From NCBI RefSeq assembly GCF_020509005.1, contig NC_063016.1:4154001-4218000 (forward strand): DNA of 64,000 nt, given 5' to 3'. The notes under the pieces are model-generated. The model saw only the letters and a program-made list of their open reading frames with translations. It was not told the origin of the DNA and ran no database searches. Of this stretch, positions 30,650 through 41,344 are shown one piece after another; positions within the stretch are counted from its first letter, which is position 1, and each line of letters opens with the position of its first letter. The translations under genes and the position numbers were made by a program. The stretch comes from Fulvia fulva. Its lineage: Eukaryota > Ascomycota > Dothideomycetes > Mycosphaerellales > Mycosphaerellaceae.

Positions 30650-30664
30650 ATCCGTAACACTAAG

Positions 30665-32464
30665 CACCTAATGTTGACCCTATGACCTACATATTCCTAA
30701 CATAATCGAGTATATAAGCTCTTCGACTACGAGATACTACCCCGTCTACCTACTCTATAATAGCGGGGAAATAGTTAGGCTAGTACTTAAGCGTAGTAAG
30801 TATTAGGCCTCTTAGAAGTCTAAAAGAACTAGAGCTACTACCGCTACTAGGTAAAGGGCTAAGGATATCTTCGCGTTCCTTAAGAACGATTCGAAAGGAA
30901 TAAGAATAGTAACCTAAGGTAGCAATATACTTAGTAATACCTAGTATAGCGAATAGGATCAAATCTTAGTCGTTCTTTAATATCGGTACTAACTCTAAGT
31001 TTATAGACCGAATATATACGTATAATAACAATTTTAAGGTTTATTCGTTACTAGAGCCTCTACTCCTTACGCTAGCGGATAGCTCTACCTTAGGAGTAGA
31101 GATTACGGAATAGATAACGATAGAACTAGACCTAAATAGTTATAAGGAAGTTATAAGTACGTAGCTCGCCGACCTCGAATATAATATAGTCCTCGGTAGG
31201 CCTTAGAGTATAGTATATTAGCTAGGTATCTATTATAAATCTAGGACGCTTACCCTCGACTCGGAGCGCTATAAGGAGCTATGCCTATAGGACGGTAAGC
31301 CGGTATATGTACAGTTAGTTTATAATAAAGGAAAGTAGCCTATATAGACGTGTTAAACCTTCCGTCCGATAGTAACTATAGAGGATAAACCGGAGCCCCG
31401 TCTCTATACTAGACTACCCTTACTAGTAGACGGAAGAGACACTATTAAGAAGCTATATAGGCGCTCCTTAGGAAAGGACCGGAAAACGCCGGTAGAAGTA
31501 ACCGTAACTATAATACCGGATAATTAGTTACTAGACATCCTAGAAGTAAGAGTAGGAGCTTTTATAATATATATAAGACAAAAGGATGCTTAATTCCACC
31601 TTATATATATCCGAGAAAAGGATAAACTACTAGGATCGAAGTAAAGTACCGATCCTCTATACTTATACGCGATATTAACCGCTTAGCTAAGCTCATACTC
31701 TATACGGCGTATAATAGGCAATTGTAGTATAGTAGTAGACGACAAGACTACGTAACGACTAGACGCTCGAGCCGTAGCCTTTATACTAGTAGTAGAATGA
31801 TCCGGGCCCTCGTTACGGGCGTATAAAATATACGCGTAAGTAGATATTAACCGGTTCTACAAATCGCTTAATAAGGACAATATTATAGACCCGGTAGATC
31901 ACCTACTATCCGAGTACCGTAAGTACGCCCGAACCTTCTCGGCTTAGGCGGTATATAAGCTACTACTACACCGACTAGGTATCGATTATAAGATTAACCT
32001 TAAGGAAGGAAGTAAGCTACCTTTTAAGCATCTATTCCGTATATCGCCTTAGGAGGATAAAGTGATTAAGCGTTAGACGGATAGCTACCTAGCCGACTAG
32101 AAGATTCGAAGGTACGTAGGACGAGCGGATATAGCTTCGCCCGTGCTTATAGTACGTAAGCCTAGTAGTAGACTTTAGGTATACGTAGACTATCGCGGCC
32201 TAAACGCTATTACGTTAAAGTCTAGATACCCTATCCCCTTAATATAAGACATGCTTAATAGGATAGCGGGCAAGAAGTAGTTTACTAAGCTCGATATAAT
32301 CGCCGCCTTTAATCGTATACGTGTTACGGAGGGTCACGAATAGAAGACCTTATTCACTACTAGATATAGACAGTTCGAGTACTTAGTAATGCCGTTTGGA
32401 TTATATAATACGCTAGGCACATTTTAGTCTTATATTAACGACACTCTTTGCGAGTTCCTTAATG
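30665..32464 (+). pseudogene. G_B pol: protease and first part of RT
   Basis: With stops: a protease core (FFNIGTNSKFIDRIY, catalytic Asp codon now Asn) near 30985, YNIVLGRP near 31180, a linker, then the RT start DYKINLKEGSKLPFKHLFRIS near 31990, SPVLIVRKP, VYVDYRGLNAITLKSRYPIPLI, FTKLDIIAAFNRIRV, and FEYLVMPFGLYNT up to the residues just before the active site. LINE L6 interrupts it there. Heavily RIP-mutated. 30665-30930 is the gag-protease linker without a clear motif. Confidence 0.85.
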
Positions 32465-32675
32465 ATTTCTGCTCTATATAGATAGATAGATGATTCATTT
32501 ACCCATTATAGTGCCCTCCGGCCTATGCGGGTTTATGTCTATATATGTTACTATATAAGGTAGGAAACCTATTCCTAGGTAAAACCCTCCTCTCCTTCTC
32601 TAATAGCTTCCTTGCCATGAGTTCTCAGTTTTCCTTCAATTAGGGTGCACTAGTGTCATGGTGGTTAGCCTCTGA

Positions 32676-35600
32676 CTACTTTGTCTGCAACCCTGGAGTT
32701 GTCCCCCTCTTCCTGCTCTCCTCCTCCTTCTTTCTCTCCTCAATCCATCTCTCTGTTTCCCTAGTAAGAGAGAACTGCTCCAAAAATCCTTGGTGGATGA
32801 TCCACCTTATAATTCTCTGGAGGTCTCCCTTATTGCTGATCATGGCTTGGAAGTTTCTGTTCCTTGCCCTTGCCCTCCATTCACCTCTCCCTGTACTCCA
32901 TTCTTTGCAAACTAGAAGTCTATGTTCGACATTCTAGGACAGGTAGCCGCATAGGCAACTCTTGTCTTCGATACCTGGGACTTTTCTCTGATGCAGGTAT
33001 GCCCTGACTCCGATGTGTTCAGAGCGGATTTGTATTGCTATGCTTGCTTCTGACCTGGTCAGGTCTAAGTACAGTAGGTAGTTGTGGCTACCAAACTGTT
33101 GGAGTGCCTTTGGGGTTCCTGGCCTCTATAGGGTTCTTGTCCATTCAGTCTTCTAGAGGAGTCCTGCCATCCTTTCAGCTAGAGACTGTTACTTCTTCCC
33201 TTGGCTGGCTGCTGATCCTCTCCCTTGAGCCCTTCTGTCCTGTTCCTGCTGGGCTAGGTGCAGCTGTTCTGTTAGTTCTTTGAACTTCTGCAGGTCCTGC
33301 TGCTTCTGTGGGGCTAGATTGGGTCTTGCTTGTCTGTGCCTTCTTGTGCACTGGCTCCTGATTTTGTTGACTGCCTTCTGGATTACTAGCTAGGCTGGGT
33401 ATGCAGACGTCTTTCCTGCATACTAGTATCTCAACCCTTGAAGGTAGAGCTTGGCTAGTGGGGAGCCAGACTCTATTTCGACCACCCTTGTTAGAGTTGA
33501 CTTGTATGCTCCAAGCACCTTTTTCAGACAGGAGGCTTGGGCTCTGCTGATGGGATCTGCAATTCTCTTTGGGATCTTGTCTTAGGCTGACTAGATCTGG
33601 GCTCTATATAGCATGGCTGGCTTCACAATGGCCTTGTACATAACCTTTGCTTTCGCAAATGTGGCTCCCTATATAGAGGCTGTAAGCCTGTCAATTGATT
33701 GCCTGTTGTTGTCTGCTCTTGCCTGTGCTTTCTTGACCTGTGGTCCCCAGCTGAGCTTTGGATCCAGCTATATTCCTAGCACCCTTAATTCACTTGAGGG
33801 TTCTGTTGTGTGTCCCTAAATGGTGATTAGGGCTTGCATATTATGTCTGTTTCTGGCTCTACTGAAGTAGATGAGTTGATACTTCTCTAGGGCAAATCTG
33901 GCTCTATGTTTCCTGGCCTATTCCTCACATTCCTTGTGTTTCTTCTGCAAGATTCTGCAGTTCTCTTCTGTACTGTCTGACTAGGCTAGGATGTTTGTGT
34001 TATCCACAAACCCTGAGGCTGATGTGTTTCTGGAGTTTAGCTTTACTAGCAGGTCTGCTATAAAGAGGAGAAACAGGATTAGAGACATTGTTGATCCCTG
34101 TGGGATTCCTATCTCTATAGGCATGCTGTCAGATTTGTATCTGCCTAGTCTTAGTCTTGTGGTTCTGCCTCTAAGGAAGGACTGGATGAACTGGACTGTC
34201 CAGTCAGGGATAGCCTTCTGTTTCAGGATGTGGATCAGCCTCTAGTGTAAGACATTATTAAAGGCTCCTGATATGTCTAGTGAGAGGAGTGTGGCTGCTT
34301 TGTTGTTCCTAAAGTGCTATAGGGTCTTGATCTGCTCTGTGATAAGTTCCACAGCTGTTAGTGTTAATCTTTGTTTCCTGCCTCCTATCTGTTCTTTAGG
34401 AAGGATTCCATGTTCTTCAGCTAGGTTTGTCAGCCTTTCTACTATAATCTTTTCTAGGAGTTTGCCTAGTGTGTTGAGCAAGGCAATAGGTCTGTATGCC
34501 TTTAGCTTTGTGTAGTCCTCTTTCTGTGGTTTTCTCAAGACCACAGTCAGTGACTCCTTGAAGTGTTTAGGGCAGTGTCCTTGGGCCATGCACTGTGAAA
34601 AGATGTTTGACAGTGCAGGGGAGATCTGGTCCTTGCATGTCTTGATGAACAAGTTTGGAATCCCATCTGGTCCTGGGGCCTTGTTTCCTGAGAGTCTCTT
34701 AACGATGCTCTTGATCTCTCCCTCTCCTACTGTGTAGGATTGCTCTAGTGGTGTTAGATACACACTGCCCTCTAGATCCTGCAGGTCAGCTTCTACCTAT
34801 GTGCCAAAGAAATGTTTCCCCAATGCCTGTGCCTTTCCTAGGAGAGTGTGTTAGATTACTCCTTCCTGGTCTTCAATGTTTAGAAACTGGGGCAGTATGT
34901 TTCTGTCCTGTATAGGTTGTCTTGCCCACTTTGCTAGTTTCCACATCTTCTCAGGATTCTAGGTAATGGATCCAACTGTTGACCTCCACTCTAGCATCTT
35001 GTCCCTCTTGATCTGGGCCTTCTTGTCTCTGGTTGCCTGGTTGTATCTGTCCCATGCTTCCTAGGAGTGACTCTAGGTAAGGGTTCTCCTGGCCTGCCTG
35101 GCTGCCTTGACCTTCTCTGAGCATTCCTTTGTCCAGAATAGCTTCTGGTACAGTGACTGTTTCTTTTCTCTAGTGTGGGCTGCTGCAGTTTCCTGCATTG
35201 TTCTAACCAGTTCTGCTACTGCTTGGTCTATGTCTAAGGCTGTTTCCAGTCTCCTGGTCTCTAGTCCAGCTAGCTTCTGTTCCAGGTCTTGTCTGATCTG
35301 TTCCTAGTTGGCTGCCTTCTAGGCCAGCTGAGGTTCTAGGTCTCCTTCCTGCTGTGTCTGTGTTTCAAACTCCACCTGAATTGGGACGTGATCTGATGAG
35401 GACTCCAAGTCCTGGTTAACCTAGCATCTGGTGACCTTCTACTGCAGGTCATGTGATGCAAAGCACAGGTCAATGGTGCTTGAGCTTGCTCTCTGTGACC
35501 AGGTAGTTAGGCCCTTTGGGGTCACTAGGTGCATGTTGTTGCTTTGGGTAGTGGAGAGGAGTCTGTTAGCTAGGAAGTGATAGGTAGGTGCAAAGTCTGA

Positions 35601-36062
35601 TCCCTATATAGGATGGTGCAAGTTGAAGTCTCCTAGCACGATGTGTTGGGAGTCACTCTGCAGGATGTCTGGCAGCTGTTGTAGTGTGCCCAGCTAGGTG
35701 CTGCTTCTGGAGCTAGGGGGTGGGTTGTATACACTGTGGATGTGGATGCTGCCTTGGTTAGTGTTAAGTCTGACTGAGGTGATGTCTCCCCCTTCCTGTT
35801 GGATTTGTTCCCAGCGGTCTGTTGCTATCTCTTTGCTGGTGTACATGCATGTTCTAGGGGCGCCTTGTTTAGCTAGGAGTGTGTGATACCTTAGGTCGTT
35901 AGCAGTGGATGGTCTGTTAGATTTGCTATTAATCCAAGGTTCCTAGACTGCAATGACTAGGTGTTTCTTTGGGTCCAGTGCTTAGAGAAAGCTTCTCTAG
36001 ACCTTGTGCTGGCTTTTGTTGACATTGTACTGGATAGTGGTAAGATTGGGTGTCTCAATCAT
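32676..36062 (-). pseudogene. L6 ORF2: endonuclease and RT, broken
   Basis: 1,128 codons in one frame from ATG 36062 to TAG 32676. Endonuclease begins ETPNLTTIQYNVNKSQHKV and reaches VIAVQEPWINS (one Q is now a stop). RT is clear: NKAPGPDGIPNLFIKTC, YRPIALLNTLGKLLEK, SLDISGAFNNV, GIPQGSTMSLILF and the active site FVDNTNILA near 33990, where the second catalytic Asp has become Asn (GAC to AAC). The C-terminus has CLCGYLS...VEHRLLVC, a finger-like motif also present in L2. The longest open piece is 34763-34317. Stops are TAG in place of Q or W. Confidence 0.88.
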
Positions 36063-37243
36063 GACTCATCTATGCTGGTCTCCTGCTGGTCTTCTCGTGC
36101 TTCCTGCTGCTGGCTGCTATTTGGGATTGTGGTAAGGTTGAGCCTGCTTTATGACGGGTCTCTTCCTGTAACCACAATTGATTTTGGTCTACCTATGGCA
36201 GGGTGGCCTTGGGCCTGTATGGTCTCTTCTGTTCTGCCTCTTTTCAGAGGGTTGTAGACAGTCCTTAGGGGTTCTTGGGTGATTGTCCCTGTCTGGAATC
36301 TGATAGGGGTGTTGATCCTGGCTTCTCTTGCCCTCCTCTTTGCCTCAATCCTGGCTGTGTAGTCTTGGGACCAGGAAGGGTGTTTCTTTCCACAGCATAC
36401 ACATCTAGCTTCACTCTTTAGGGCTGTGCAATTCTGTACTTTGTGGCTACCAGCACAGTGGGAACAAGTGTCCTTTTGGCTTGGGCATCTAGTAGAGATA
36501 TGACTATACTGTTGGCACTTAAAACATTGCAGTAGTCTGTAGGTGCTTCTATGGATTTCTGTGTCCATTCTTTCGCATTCCTAGAAGATGCCCTTGTCAA
36601 GCACGGTGTTTGCCTGTTCTACAGTGCCTATCTAGAGCACTAGAGAAGACTCTCTCTTTGTGTCCTTTGTCTTTCTGTTGACCTATGCTGCTTTTGTGAT
36701 CTGTAGCCCTAGGCATACAGCCTGGTTCTGGTCCTACAGCCTCTTAAGGTCTCCTTCAATGTCAAACTTTATAGTCATCCTATAGGCAATAACCATATTT
36801 TGTTGGTGTGAGACCTTAGCCGTCTTGCCTAGTTTGACTGTCCACTCCTTCTGTGTCTCTAGCCTCTTCCTGTCTTGCTCCTATGCTGTGAACAGCTTAA
36901 GGACACCTCCCTTCTCTTTCCTAGCTCTAATGATGCCTTGTATCCCAATCTTCTGTATGATCTCCTTGCCTAACAGGCCCTCAATCTCTTTCTGCTCTTG
37001 CTGGTCGGAAATGTAGACCTTGATAGCTGTTTTCTAGGGGGGAGGGTTTTAGGATGCAACTGCTGCCCAGGTTGGTTGGCTTAGTTTCTGGCCTTCCTGT
37101 ATCCTCTTCTTTGCTACTGCTGCTACTGTCCTGTTAATGATCTGTCCTGTTTAGCTCCTTAGTGCCTTTAGCCCTCTAAGGAGCTCCAAAATCATCCCCT
37201 TAAGTGCTCTTTCTAGGTGCTCGCCATCTCCTGCCATTGCCAT
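36059..37243 (-). pseudogene. L6 ORF1: CCHC protein, broken
   Basis: 394 codons from ATG 37243. Two good zinc knuckles, CFKCQQYSHISTRC and CSHCAGSHKVQNC, plus a third degenerate one (CVCCGKKHPSWSQDY). A handful of TAG or TAA codons interrupt it, including a TAA at 36149 that looks like a mutated CAA. The natural TGA stop (36059-36061) overlaps ORF2's ATG as ATGA. The open stretch 36568-36149 holds all knuckles. Confidence 0.85.
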
Positions 37244-37358
37244 TGTTTCTGCCTTCCTGCAGACCTCCTTCCACTCGTTACTCTCCTACTCCTGGTCGTT
37301 TCCTACGATCGCTATCATCGTGTCGGGGGTAGTCGTAGGTGTATTTCTGCTCTATATA

Positions 37359-37500
37359 CTTAGACGACGTTCTTATCTTTAGCGACACCCGGGAAGAGTA
37401 TATAGAATATATAAAGAAGGTCCTTTAGAAGATTTAAGGCGCGGGATTATAACTAGACTTCTCTAAGTACGAGTTCTATACGTAATCTACGAAGTACCTA
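37359..37500 (+). pseudogene. G_B RT fragment with YLDD motif
   Basis: The RT active site resumes right after L6: IYLDDVLIFSDTREEYIEYIKKVL, then LDFSKYEFYT...KYL (one stop). It continues at 39364 after the Fot1-like insertion with GLIINKYGVSID. Confidence 0.85.
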
Positions 37501-39363
37501 ACGTACTTCACCGAGCGGGCTATACTACCGAGCGGGCCACTTTTACTAAGAACTGTACTACTTCCACTTTGATTACGACGGTATCTTAACACGACGACAT
37601 CCTACAGAATCGTTACTAGGAGGACAATTCCTCTTCAGATTCTTCGCTATCTAGCAAGTCTACTTAATAGGTACGTACGTTATACCCCGACTCGCTATAT
37701 CGCTTATAGCGTCGTAGCCTTAGTACTAGCCGAATACTATCTAGCGACTCTCTACTCACTTCCTACCTCCTAGTATCCTCTAGAGGTATCAATTGCGACG
37801 CCTTATCGAAGGTTAGAGACCCTCTAGACTAAATGTACTTGCGCTTTCGTGCTTTTCGCTATATAAGGGCCTCGTTAGACTTACGTAGCTTACTAATCTC
37901 GCTTCGTATAAGAGCTATCTAATGCGCTATCTCTCTACTCCCTTTCACAAGCTGATACACCCCTTCCTATAACGAGTTTAGCGATAAACCTGCCCGGGCA
38001 CGCATTTTGTTTATTACTAGTATCAATTAAGAGTCGGATTCTTTTATAGTTCGTAGTGTCTTCGACTCCTAAGGGGTAGAGTCCGGAGCTAGAGGGGTTG
38101 GCGTACGTAGCTTAATATTAAGCTTATCTATCACTACCTATAGATTGAATAGAACTAAACTAGCGCCTCTAAAGCTCGATAGGATGTTCTCCTATCTAAA
38201 TATAGCGTTATAGGCTACCCGGAAGGCGCGTAGAAACTCTACTTTATCGATATAAGTAATATGCTAGCGTACTAAGCCTAAGAGCTAAGCATTATATACC
38301 TTCTTTAAAGGCGAATAGTAACCTATATCTAATAGCTAGAGTAAGTACGAGGCGTACGATAGTATATATAGGGCTAAGATCTTATATTCCTTATATAGAT
38401 TCTAGAATACCTTCGAGTTATAGCTCTCGTAGCTATCGATAATAAGTAGTCTCTATACCCTAGTCGTACGAGCTATAGTATACTTCTAGAAATGCTCTAG
38501 CTACCGTATACCAAACTTATTATTAGTCTAGCCGTTCTCTATTAGCCCGATTGTCTAGTCTAGACCCAAGTTGCTGTCTTAGTACTAGGTACTAATATAC
38601 TGTTTATCTATAAGGATAACGTAGGGTAGGAGCGCTATTCCGTCTATATAGATAGTCTTAATCACTATTACCTATTCTCTATTACCCTATTAAACGACCT
38701 TCCTCTTTCTACTACGCCTTTCTAAACCCGTAACGACGCTCTAAGACGTAATAACACCTATTATAAACCCTATCTCGTCGAAGTTATAGGTGTCCTAGTT
38801 AAGGATACTATACTTCTCCTTTATATTACGTATAAGTAAGAACTACCTCTCGATAACGTCTAGATCTTCTATTAGGGCTTACTAACAATCGTATCTACGT
38901 ATTATACGAACCTTTAGCTTACGATACCGCCTAATAAACCTGTCTATCTAATTAAGACTAGCGGGCTTAAGACCCTTCTCTTATAGTAATAAGTCGGCTA
39001 TTACTTGTATACTAGCCTTTAATAGCGGGAAACCTCTATGATCTAGCTCGAGTATATACTTAAGTATTACCCTCTCTTCTAGCTCTATAAGCTTCTTCGA
39101 ATTAGGCTCGTAGTCACCCCGAGGAGGTCGTCTATTTAATCGATACCCTAGTATAGTTCGAGACGCGTCGTATACCTTTATAGCAAGTCGATTCGTGATT
39201 GTCGCGTCGCGTTTCGTAGCCTAGACAGCTAAGGTCAGTTTGGCCTCATTTGAAGACAATATATACTATAATAGTAGTTATATAGCTATATCTATAGAAG
39301 TGGTATAGTTCTTAGCAAAAGTAGCCCGCTCGGTAGTATAGCCCGCTCGGTAGTAAAGTACGT
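37501..39363 (-). mobile_element. Fot1/pogo-type DNA transposon (Tc1/mariner superfamily), RIP-mutated
   Basis: 1,863 bp with 65-67 bp terminal inverted repeats (37501-37565 and 39297-39363) and a TA target duplication (37499-37500, 39364-39365). Each inverted repeat holds the word CCGAGCGGGC twice, about 17 bp apart. It carries one transposase frame on the minus strand. Its insertion splits the G_B RT. Confidence 0.9.
37625..39260 (-). pseudogene. Fot1/pogo transposase remnant
   Basis: With stops, the minus strand reads an N-terminal helix-turn-helix pair of CENP-B type (DATITNRLAIKVYDASRTILGYRLNRRPPRG, then LKASIQVIADLLL and IDRFIRRYRKLKVRIIRR) and a DDE domain: NFDEIGFIIGV, LLIIDSYESYNSKVF and LLDIGYYSPLKKVYNA, the usual D, D and D positions. 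The tail CKRYSESGYNVRTY is a Fot1-type zinc knuckle with Cys and His codons turned to Tyr. Length (about 530 codons) is normal. It cannot be functional; the inverted repeats could still be mobilised by a relative. Confidence 0.85.
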
Positions 39364-41162
39364 TAGGCCTTATTATTAATAAGTACGGCGTGTCTATAGA
39401 CCTAGCTAAAGTATAGACTATACGAGACTAGGCTACGCCGTAGTCGGCTAAGGATATCCTCGCGTTTAACGGATCCGTAGGCTTTTACCGAAGATTTATT
39501 AAGAACTATAGTAAGATCGTCCTACCGCTAGTTAGGCTTACTAAGAAGGACGTAGTGTTTATATAGTCCCTAGAATGTCAATCCGTATTCGAGGGACTTA
39601 AATAGGTATTTACGGACGCCGAAGGTATCGTATTAGCTATATTTAAACCCGGAAGAGAGATAGTACTCGAAACTAATATATCTAACTTCGTAACGGCTAC
39701 TATACTTAGCTAGCGAGATAAAGACGGCGTACTACGGCCTATCGCTTACCTTTCTAAGAAGATGTTCCCCTAGGAATATAATTACGATATCTACGATAAG
39801 GAACTACTTACATCGTTAAGGCCTTCGAAGAATAGCGACCTAAGCCTATAGCCGGAGATATAGATAGCGAGGGAGGCTACTTTAAGAACCTATAAGATAG
39901 CGGTAAGCCGGTACTCGTCTACTCCGACTATAAAAACCTAGAGAAGTTTATAACTACGAAAGAGCTAAACCGACGCTAAGTACGCTAGGCCGAATTCCTC
40001 TCCTAGTTCTTCTTTAAGATCGTATATTAACCGGTTAAATAAGGTAGAAAGCCCGATAGCCTAATACGACGGACGTAGGACCTACCGGAGCGGTATAATA
40101 CTAACGACCTACGTCGATAATACTAAAACCGCGTACTACTCGGCCCTAAACGATTCCTTAGTATAGCGGGAATAAACGTCTCCGCCTCTAAGGCTCTAAG
40201 TCTCTTAGCTAGTAGGATTATGTCTATAGCTACGACTACGAATACTAGTATAGTTATTAACTAGGGCCTCGAGACCGACATCCGGAATCTATATAACTAA
40301 GATAACGCCTAAGAAGCTCTATAGTAACTCCGCGATAAATAGAAGGTAACTTTACTCCGTAGTAGTAAGCTTAACGACCGCGACGCCATTATTATTAACA
40401 ATATAATCTATATAAAGAACCGGTTTAGCGGGCTTAGACTATCCGTACTACCGTCCGAAGATAAGTATTATACGGTCTATAGCCGAATTATTAAGTCCTT
40501 CTATAATATACCTACTACCGGACATCTAGGAAGAGCTAAGATATATAAGAAGGTTACCTAGTACTACGTATAGCCGAGGATAGCGCGTACCGTTCGTACT
40601 TTCTACCGTAGTTATCGAGTATATATAAATACTACGACTTTAACTAAAAAGCTATATAGCCTACTATACCCGATACCGATTCTATTTAATACCTAGGAAG
40701 ACGTAGCTATAGACTTCGTAGTCGAGCTACTCGAAGGACGCTATATTACCGATAGCTAGACCTATTAGAACGTCCTAATAGTAACTAATAGACTAAGTAA
40801 GGAGAGGCACCTGATCCTAGTACTAAGTATATAGGCCGAGTATATTACGTATATCTATATTAAGTACGTGTTTAGTAGGTACGGGCTCCTAAAGTCGATT
40901 ACGTCCGATCGTAGTCCGTAATAGTTATTAGTATTCTAGTAACGCCTCTACGAGTTACTATAGATCAAGCAAAAGTTGTCTACTAGATACTACCTCGAGA
41001 CTAATAGATAGAGCGAGAATACAAATAAGGAAATAGAAAAGTACCTCCGAGCTTTTATTAACTATACCTAGGACGACTAGCCGGATTAGCTACCGCTAGT
41101 AGAACTTATAGCTAATAATAGAGTATCTAAAAGCACGGGAGTGTCACTATTTATAGCTAACT
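39364..41162 (+). pseudogene. G_B pol: RT end, RNase H, integrase
   Basis: With stops: [37 protein letters not shown], RNase H (LETNISNFVTATILS, RPIAYLSKKMFP, YDIYDKELL near 39790), then the integrase HHCC region near 40500-40600, VAIDFVVEL, SITSDRS and YYLETNR segments (near 40700, 40900 and 41000) and STGVSLFIANCHG, where G_C's LTR cuts in at 41163. Confidence 0.8.
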
Positions 41163-41340
41163 GTCACGGTTCACCTCGTAAGGCTACACTTAGTATTACG
41201 TGACCTAGTACGCTAGCGCGCCCGGACCCTAGACCCTGACCTCGACGTTTACTTTATCGCGGCTTCGCGACTTTCTTATCTTCTCTTCTTCGTAGAACTT
41301 ATTCGATTCTAAGGTATTAATACGTTTGCGCCCTATCTTA
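41163..41340 (+). repeat. G_C 5' LTR (inner border not fixed)
   Basis: Starts TGTCACGGTTCACC and precedes the gag frame. The partner LTR is absent, so the inner end is a guess. Confidence 0.45.
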
Positions 41341-41344
41341 CGCC

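Larger units (their letters stand above)
23687..30659 (-). mobile_element. Intact Ty3/gypsy chromovirus (minus)
   Basis: 6,973 bp. The 427 bp LTRs at both ends look identical, and a perfect 5 bp target duplication CTAAG (23682-23686 and 30660-30664) flanks the element. Order on the minus strand: 5' LTR, primer site, gag (666 aa), -1 frameshift, pol (1,200 aa frame) with protease, RT, RNase H, integrase and chromodomain, about 600 bp carrying an antisense gene, purine tract, 3' LTR. No RIP is visible, in sharp contrast to everything around it. It should be recent and potentially active. Confidence 0.97.
30233..30659 (-). repeat. Chromovirus 5' LTR
   Basis: 427 bp, same sequence as 23687-24113 as far as I compared. 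Predicted U3 30659 to about 30433, RNA start near 30430. Array of 4+4 units at 30488-30564. Confidence 0.97.
32481..37342 (-). mobile_element. LINE L6 (Tad1-like), subfamily B, lightly mutated
   Basis: 4,862 bp on the minus strand with a 16 bp target duplication (ATTTCTGCTCTATATA at 32465-32480 and 37343-37358). The 3' tail at the left is GATA repeats, the same tail type as subfamily A. ORF1 36059-37243, ORF2 32676-36062. Proteins are homologous to L2 but the DNA is distinct. CA and TG are still common, so RIP was light, yet TAG stops are scattered through both ORFs. It landed in G_B RT directly before the YLDD codons. Confidence 0.92.
23064..41162 (+). mobile_element. Ty3/gypsy remnant G_B (plus), split by three insertions
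   Basis: Pieces at 23064-23686, 30660-32480, 37343-37500 and 39364-41162 join into gag end, protease, RT, RNase H and integrase. The chromovirus, LINE L6 and a Fot1-like transposon were inserted into it, G_A sits at its left and G_C at its right, so both LTRs are lost. It is the same family as G_D: both share the segment YNIVLGRP in protease and a FEYEIL/FDYEIL linker after the zinc knuckle. Confidence 0.8.

Noticed and set aside
33035..36257. Plus-strand ORFs of 60-98 aa rich in Leu, Ser and Cys
   Set aside because: Antisense shadows of L6 ORF2; the minus strand carries clear RT and endonuclease motifs.
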